Under the pieces are notes generated by a model. That model worked only from the letters and a program-made list of their open reading frames with translations, made no database searches and had not been told where the DNA came from. The translations under genes were made by a program, and so were the position numbers. A DNA stretch of 11,133 nt from contig CABSNX010000049.1 in NCBI GenBank assembly GCA_902479205.1, positions 1-11,133 of the forward strand, written 5' to 3'. This stretch comes from an uncultured Collinsella sp. (GTDB taxonomy: Bacteria; Actinomycetota; Coriobacteriia; Coriobacteriales; Coriobacteriaceae). Shown here in pieces: positions 7,585 to 11,133 of the stretch; positions within the stretch are counted from its first letter, which is position 1; the number at the start of each line of letters is the position of its first letter.

Positions 7585-7878
7585 GACTGGGGCATGCAGG
7601 CGCTCGTCGACTCCGTTACCACTGGTGCCGCCGTCGCCGTCTCGGCCGAGATCGCCGATGCCTTTGCCGAGCAGGCCAAGGAATCCAAGCTCGACATCGT
7701 CGATACCGAGACCTTTAAGGACGACTCCTCCACGAGCTTTATCAACCAGCCGACCAAGGCCATGCGCAAGATCAAGATCGAGGGCCTGACGGGTGAGCTG
7801 ACGTGGAATGACGAGGGCCAGGTCGAAAAGCCCGCTACGGCCTATGTGATCCAGGACGGCAAGTACATCGCCGCCTAA
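7585..7878 (+). pseudogene. Decayed livJ paralogue: three collinear blocks joined by two in-frame deletions
   Basis: The 97 codons from GACTGGGGC (7585) to TAA (7876-7878) align to the intact livJ product downstream in three blocks. Block 1 (22 residues) matches LivJ 110-131, block 2 (37 residues) matches 198-234, and block 3 (38 residues) matches 358-395 including the native C-terminus. By hand count, 70 of 97 residues are identical. The 66 and 123 residues between blocks are missing, both in frame. The N-terminus, signal peptide and lipobox are absent. The only internal ATG (7594) has no usable ribosome site, because GGGG directly abuts it. The remaining ORF of 94 codons lacks most of both lobes of the periplasmic-binding fold and should not bind ligand. 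There are no internal stops, so decay is recent or occurred mainly by deletion. An assembly chimera is a less likely alternative, because the blocks are diverged from livJ rather than identical to it. Confidence 0.88.
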
Positions 7879-7939
7879 GCGCGCATAAAGCGCGACCGGT
7901 GAGGCTGTTTTATTCAGGGCGGGGACGCTTGTAACAGAA

Positions 7940-8074
7940 CGGAAACATTGCTTTTACACAATAAAGTGGCTTTACTGCATAAAGTAATAGAAATACGCAG
8001 AAATATGGATAAATGAACAAATCCAAAGAAAAGTCGAAATAACCGCCACTTTTCCTAACTAAAGCGTCTACTAT
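7940..8074 (+). promoter_or_regulatory. AT-rich regulatory region of the liv operon with candidate promoter
   Basis: This stretch is markedly richer in A and T than its surroundings and holds the likely liv promoter. The best -10 candidate is TACTAT (8069-8074), about 75 bases before the livJ ATG, without a clear -35. An alternative upstream start could use TTTACA (7953-7958). A direct repeat of ATAAAGT (7961-7967 and 7979-7985, 18 bases apart) overlaps the palindrome TAAAGTGGCTTTA (7962-7974) and an inverted pair TTACT/AGTAA (7972-7987), which together look like an operator. No gene lies in 7879-8149. Confidence 0.4.
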
Positions 8075-8082
8075 TTTGCGAA

Positions 8083-8128
8083 CGCCGAACACGGCGAAGG
8101 ATGGCCTGTCGGGTAACCAAAACCCGAC
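8083..8128 (+). promoter_or_regulatory. Structured livJ 5' leader: two consecutive hairpins
   Basis: Hairpin 1 pairs CGCCG (8083-8087) with CGGCG (8092-8096) around AACA. Hairpin 2 pairs GTCGGGT (8108-8114) with ACCCGAC (8122-8128) around a 7-base loop, both perfect. Hairpin 2 ends 10 bases before the AGGAG ribosome site (8139-8143). No T-run follows, so it is not an intrinsic terminator. It may protect the 5' end or tune translation of the abundant binding protein. I recognise no known riboswitch. Confidence 0.5.
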
Positions 8129-8149
8129 GAGATTTGAGAGGAGAGCCGC

Positions 8150-9337
8150 ATGTCGAGCCTCACCGGTAAGTCATTGAACCCTGTTATGAATCGCAGGAGC
8201 GTTATCGCGAGCGCAGCAGGTCTGGGGGCGATGTCCATTCTAGCCGGTTGCTCCTCCAACGGCGGCGACAGCGGTTCCGCTTCGGGCGACGCTTCGTTTA
8301 AGATCGGCACTATCGGCCCGCTGACCGGTGCCAACGCGTCCTACGGCAAGTCCGTTACCCAGGGCGTCGAGCTTGGCTGCAAGGATTTCTCGACCAAGGA
8401 GCTGCCGCTTGCCAGCAAGGCCGAGGATGACCAGGCCGATGGCGAGAAGGCCGTCAACGCCTTCAACACCCTGCTCGACTGGGGCATGCAGGCCCTCGTC
8501 GGTCCGACCACCACGGGTGCGTCGGTTGCCGTTGCCGCAGAGTGTGGTAACGACCCCAAGACGTTCATGATCACCCCGTCCGCGTCCTCCGAGGACGTCA
8601 CCGACGGCAAGGATTGCGTCTTCCAGGTTTGCTTTACCGACCCCAACCAGGGCGTCAACGCTGCCAAGTTCCTGGCGCAGAAGTATGCGGACGAGAAGTT
8701 CGTGCTGTTCTATAACTCCGGCGACGCCTATTCTTCGGGCATCGCAGATTCCTTTAAGGCCCAGGCCGCTGAGTCCAAGCTCGAGGTTGTTGACGAGGAG
8801 ACCTTTAAGGACGACTCCGCCACGAGCTTTACCAACCAGCTCACCAAGGCCAAGCAGGCCGGCGCCACCATGATCTTTGCGCCGATCTACTACACGCCGG
8901 CGTCCGTCCTGCTCAAGAACGCCAAGGACATGGGCTACGACGTCAAGATGATGGGCTGCGACGGCATGGACGGCATCCTGGGCGTTGAGGGCTTCGACAC
9001 CTCTCTTGCCGAGGGTCTGCTGCTCATGACCCCGTTCTCCGCCGACGACGAGAAGAACGCCGACTTCGTCAACGCCTACAAGGATAAGTACGGCGATACC
9101 CCCGACCAGTTTGCCGCCGACGCCTACGACGGCGTGCACGCGGTAGCCGAGGCCCTCAAGGAGGCCGGTCTTGGTGTCGACGCCGATCCGACCGAGGCCG
9201 CCGAGAAGCTGTCCAAGGCTATGCTCAAGATTACCGTTGATGGTCTGACCGGCAAGCTCACCTGGAACGATAAGGGCCAGGTCCAGAAGGAGCCCACGGC
9301 GTACGTCATCACCGACGGCAAGTACGTACAGGCCTAA
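8150..9337 (+). CDS. livJ: Branched-chain amino acid ABC transporter substrate-binding lipoprotein
   Basis: This 395-residue receptor captures the substrate, probably leucine, isoleucine or valine, outside the membrane and delivers it to the LivHM permease. The export signal runs from about residue 12: NRRSVIA, then a hydrophobic stretch and the lipobox LAGC, so lipidated Cys34 would be the mature N-terminus. The paired Arg resembles a Tat motif, but Sec export is equally possible. A Ser/Gly-rich linker (35-48) leads into the type I periplasmic-binding fold, which opens FKIGTIGPLTGANASYG (50-66) and includes DWGMQALVGPTTTGAS (110-125) and the C-terminal LTGKLTWNDKGQV (366-378). The start at 8150 has AGGAG at 6 bases; Met13 is an in-frame alternative closer to the Arg pair. 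It leads a livJ-livH-livM operon. The ligand is inferred from family and neighbours, since related receptors bind amides, urea or aromatic compounds. Confidence 0.93.
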   Translation: MSSLTGKSLNPVMNRRSVIASAAGLGAMSILAGCSSNGGDSGSASGDASFKIGTIGPLTGANASYGKSVTQGVELGCKDFSTKELPLASKAEDDQADGEKAVNAFNTLLDWGMQALVGPTTTGASVAVAAECGNDPKTFMITPSASSEDVTDGKDCVFQVCFTDPNQGVNAAKFLAQKYADEKFVLFYNSGDAYSSGIADSFKAQAAESKLEVVDEETFKDDSATSFTNQLTKAKQAGATMIFAPIYYTPASVLLKNAKDMGYDVKMMGCDGMDGILGVEGFDTSLAEGLLLMTPFSADDEKNADFVNAYKDKYGDTPDQFAADAYDGVHAVAEALKEAGLGVDADPTEAAEKLSKAMLKITVDGLTGKLTWNDKGQVQKEPTAYVITDGKYVQA

Positions 9338-9368
9338 TAGGCCGCCTTACATAGAGCGGTTTTGATCC

Positions 9369-9400
9369 CAAGCAGGGGAGGTTTTGGCCTTCCCTGCTTG
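9369..9400 (+). promoter_or_regulatory. Intercistronic hairpin 1 between livJ and livH
   Basis: A 13-bp stem pairs CAAGCAGGGGAGG (9369-9381) with CCTTCCCTGCTTG (9388-9400) around TTTTGG, with one G-T pair. No T-run follows on either strand, so it is not a classic terminator. Placed just after the receptor gene, such hairpins commonly block 3' exonucleases and keep receptor mRNA more abundant than permease mRNA. Confidence 0.6.
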
Positions 9401-9410
9401 CTTGGTATCT

Positions 9411-9434
9411 AGGGACGATGTAACGTCCCTGTTT
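9411..9434 (+). terminator. Intercistronic hairpin 2, possible partial terminator between livJ and livH
   Basis: A perfect 7-bp stem pairs AGGGACG (9411-9417) with CGTCCCT (9424-9430) around ATGTAA and is followed by GTTT. The stem and T-run are too weak for full termination, but they could cause partial read-through into livHM. It lies 11 bases after hairpin 1, making a tandem structured spacer of the kind used to set receptor-to-permease ratios. Confidence 0.4.
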
Positions 9435-9476
9435 CATACATCAACTGGAAACCTATTCGAAAGGGGGATGTGGAAC

Positions 9477-10358
9477 ATGACGGTCTTTATCCAATACCTG
9501 GTCAACGGCCTGTCCATGGGCAGCGTCTACGCCATCATCGCGTTGGGCTACACCATGGTCTACGGTATCGCCAAGATGCTCAACTTCGCTCACGGCGACG
9601 TCATCATGGTCGGTGCCTATGTCTCGTTCTGCGCCACGTCGTATCTCGGCCTCCCGGGCTGGGCATCTGTAGTTCTCTCTTGTGTGGTCTGCACGGTTCT
9701 CGGTGTTCTCATTGAGGGTCTGGCCTATAAGCCGCTGCGCCAAGCAGGCCCGCTGGCCGTTCTGATCACGGCCATCGGCGTGTCTTACTTCCTGCAGAAC
9801 GCCGCGCAGCTTCTGTGGGGCGCCACGCCCAAGAACTTCACTTCGCTCGTCACCTTCCAGGTGCCGGAGTTCTTGGCCAAGTTCAACGTAAGCGCCGTCT
9901 CGCTCGTCACCATCGTCGCCTGCCTGGTTATCATGGCCGGCCTGATGTTCTTTACAGGTAAGACCAAGATGGGCAAGGCCATGCGCGCCGTGTCCGAGGA
10001 CAAGGCTGCCGCTCAGCTCATGGGCATCAACGTCAACCGCACCATTTCGATGACGTTCGCCATCGGCTCTGCCCTTGCCGCCATCGCCGGCGTGCTGCTG
10101 TGCTCCTACTCGCCGGTGCTGCAGCCCACGACGGGTGCTATGCCTGGCATCAAGGCCTTCGACGCCGCTGTCTTCGGTGGCATCGGCTCCATCCCCGGCG
10201 CTTTTGTCGGCGGCATTCTCATCGGCATCATCGAAGCGATGGCGCAGGCTTACATTTCCACGAGCCTTGCCAACTCCATCGTCTTTGGTGTTCTGATCAT
10301 CGTCCTGCTCGTCAAGCCTGCCGGCCTCTTGGGCAAGTACGTCCCCGAGAAGGTGTAG
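9477..10358 (+). CDS. livH: Branched-chain amino acid ABC transporter permease LivH
   Basis: This 293-residue inner-membrane permease forms the translocation channel with LivM. About eight hydrophobic segments are visible. Family marks are GSVYAIIALGYTMVYGIAKM (15-34) leading into NFAHGD (36-41), the cytoplasmic ATPase-contact loop GKAMRAVSEDKAAAQLMGIN (166-185), and FGGIGSIPGAFVGGILIG (233-250). The start at 9477 is chosen because AAGGGGG (9461-9467) lies 9 bases upstream and the protein then starts like LivH (MTVFIQYLVNGL). The in-frame ATG at 9468 abuts that ribosome site and would leave no spacing. Length is close to the usual 290-310. The gene follows livJ after a structured 139-base spacer, and its stop directly abuts the GTG of livM, which indicates translational coupling. 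Confidence 0.94.
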   Translation: MTVFIQYLVNGLSMGSVYAIIALGYTMVYGIAKMLNFAHGDVIMVGAYVSFCATSYLGLPGWASVVLSCVVCTVLGVLIEGLAYKPLRQAGPLAVLITAIGVSYFLQNAAQLLWGATPKNFTSLVTFQVPEFLAKFNVSAVSLVTIVACLVIMAGLMFFTGKTKMGKAMRAVSEDKAAAQLMGINVNRTISMTFAIGSALAAIAGVLLCSYSPVLQPTTGAMPGIKAFDAAVFGGIGSIPGAFVGGILIGIIEAMAQAYISTSLANSIVFGVLIIVLLVKPAGLLGKYVPEKV

Positions 10359-11086
10359 GTGAGCGTTATGAAGTTTCTTAAAGACAAGCAGACGCGTCAC
10401 GACTTTGTCACGTACGCCATGTGCCTTGTGGCGTTTGCCATCGTGTTCTTTATGCAGTCCAACCACATGATTCCGCGCATGATCGCCGGTCAGCTGGTTC
10501 CTATCACGGCCTATATCGTCATGGCCATTTCCCTTAACCTCGTCGTCGGCATCGCGGGCGACTTGTCGCTGGGCCACGCGGGCTTTATGAGTGTCGGCGC
10601 CTATACGGGAATCGTCACCGCCGTCGCGCTGGAGAGCGCCGTTCCCTCCGATCCGGTGCGCCTTATCATCAGTATCGTGGTCGGCGCCATCGCTGCCGCC
10701 ATCCTGGGCTTCTTGATTGGCATCCCGGTCCTTCGTCTGAGCGGCGATTACCTGGCTATCGTGACGCTGGCCTTTGGCGAGATTATCAAGGAGATCGTCA
10801 CCTGCCTCATTGTGGGTGTCGATTCCCGCGGCCTGCATGTGATCTTTAACATCACGGGTAACTCCACGATCGATGACCTGCACCTGCTCGAGGACGGCAC
10901 CGCCATCATCAAGGGCGCCCAGGGCGCCTCGGGCGTGTCGACGTACTCGACCTTCCTCGCCGGTGCCATCCTGGTCATGGTCGCACTCGTGATCGTGCTC
11001 AATCTGGTCCGCAGCCGTACCGGCCGTGCCATTATGGCCGTGCGCGATAACAAGATTGCAGCCGAGTCCGTAGGCATCTCCGTCAC
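10359..11086 (+). CDS. livM: Branched-chain amino acid ABC transporter permease LivM (partial, 3' end lost to adapter)
   Basis: This is the second permease subunit of the liv importer, paired with LivH in the membrane. Diagnostic stretches are SLNLVVGIAGDLSLGHAGFM (58-77), LRLSGDYLAIVTLAFGEI (125-142) and the ATPase-contact loop GRAIMAVRDNKIAAESVGI (222-240). The chosen GTG start immediately follows the livH stop and has GAGAAGG (10347-10353) 5 bases upstream. The ATG at 10368, with AGGTGA before it, is nearly as good and would drop three residues. Only 242 genuine codons are present, against 320-420 typical for LivM. The apparent C-terminus CLLYTSDAADE and its TAG stop are translated Nextera adapter, not protein. 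The remaining helices, and probably livG and livF, lie beyond the break. Confidence 0.93.
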
Positions 11087-11133
11087 CTGTCTCTTATACA
11101 CATCTGACGCTGCCGACGAATAGCCTTGTGTAG
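11087..11133. other. Illumina Nextera (Tn5) adapter contamination at contig end
   Basis: Positions 11087-11105 are the 19-base Tn5 mosaic end CTGTCTCTTATACACATCT. Then come GACGCTGCCGACGA (11106-11119), completing the reverse complement of the Nextera read-1 adapter, eight bases ATAGCCTT (11120-11127) in the i5 index position, and GTGTAG (11128-11133), the start of the P5 flow-cell sequence. The index reverse complement AAGGCTAT matches my recollection of Nextera XT index S520. None of these bases belongs to the organism. Confidence 0.98.

Noticed and set aside
7880..7894. CGCGC/GCGCG hairpin after the livJ relic considered as a terminator
   Set aside because: The stem is only 5 bp, and the nearest T-run begins about 13 bases further on, too far for intrinsic termination.
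8240..9139. 299-codon minus-strand ORF opposite livJ
   Set aside because: It is a shadow frame of livJ with no motif or start signal.
9384..9476. Upstream TTG start for livH
   Set aside because: The extension would encode intercistronic hairpin sequence and is not LivH-like. The ATG at 9477 has a spaced ribosome site and the family N-terminus.
9453..10883. 476-codon minus-strand ORF opposite livH and livM
   Set aside because: It is antisense to two clear permease genes and reads as low-complexity Asp/His/Arg-rich sequence typical of shadow frames.
1..11086. Search for tRNA, rRNA, CRISPR arrays, insertion sequences and phage genes
   Set aside because: I saw no tRNA-like cloverleaf, regularly spaced repeats, transposase motifs or attachment-site duplications. 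The window looks like core chromosome.
10748..11101. Minus-strand ORF beginning MYKRQ
   Set aside because: Its first codons are translated from the Nextera mosaic end, and the rest is antisense to livM.

Overview
The window looks like chromosomal DNA from a high-GC gut actinobacterium of the class Coriobacteriia, most likely Collinsella. This is inferred from the GC-rich codon use, the clade II (single-chain) PurL, and the style of the liv operon. I could not run a search to confirm it. The 3' end is not biological: the last 47 bases (11087-11133) are Illumina Nextera adapter plus what reads as an index, so genuine sequence stops at 11086 inside livM.

Layout. Positions 1-3190 (minus) hold most of purL, the large purine-biosynthesis FGAM synthase; its C-terminal glutaminase half runs off the left edge. 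A 184-bp divergent promoter region separates it from a CPA2-type cation:proton antiporter (3375-4937, plus). A bidirectional terminator (about 4976-5016) lies between the antiporter and a convergent short-chain dehydrogenase (5059-5808, minus) that resembles the BaiA bile-acid 3-alpha-hydroxysteroid dehydrogenases. Homoserine dehydrogenase (6032-7375, minus), with its own strong terminator, follows. On the plus strand comes a decayed relic of a branched-chain amino acid binding protein gene (7585-7878), then a 271-bp regulatory region, then the start of a liv operon: livJ (8150-9337), livH (9477-10358) and livM (10359 to the end of real sequence).

How the genes relate. livJ, livH and livM encode the lipoprotein receptor and the two permease subunits of one ABC importer for branched-chain amino acids or related ligands. 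The ATPase genes livG and livF are expected just beyond the break. Homoserine dehydrogenase feeds threonine and methionine synthesis (and isoleucine through threonine), so amino-acid supply is a loose local theme. purL, the antiporter and the dehydrogenase appear to be independent transcription units.

I did not find a convincing undescribed system. The most interesting items are the livJ relic built from three collinear blocks joined by two in-frame deletions, the BaiA-like dehydrogenase with an altered cofactor loop, the atypical Gly-Glu motif in the antiporter, the structured livJ leader, and the adapter contamination that creates a false livM C-terminus.
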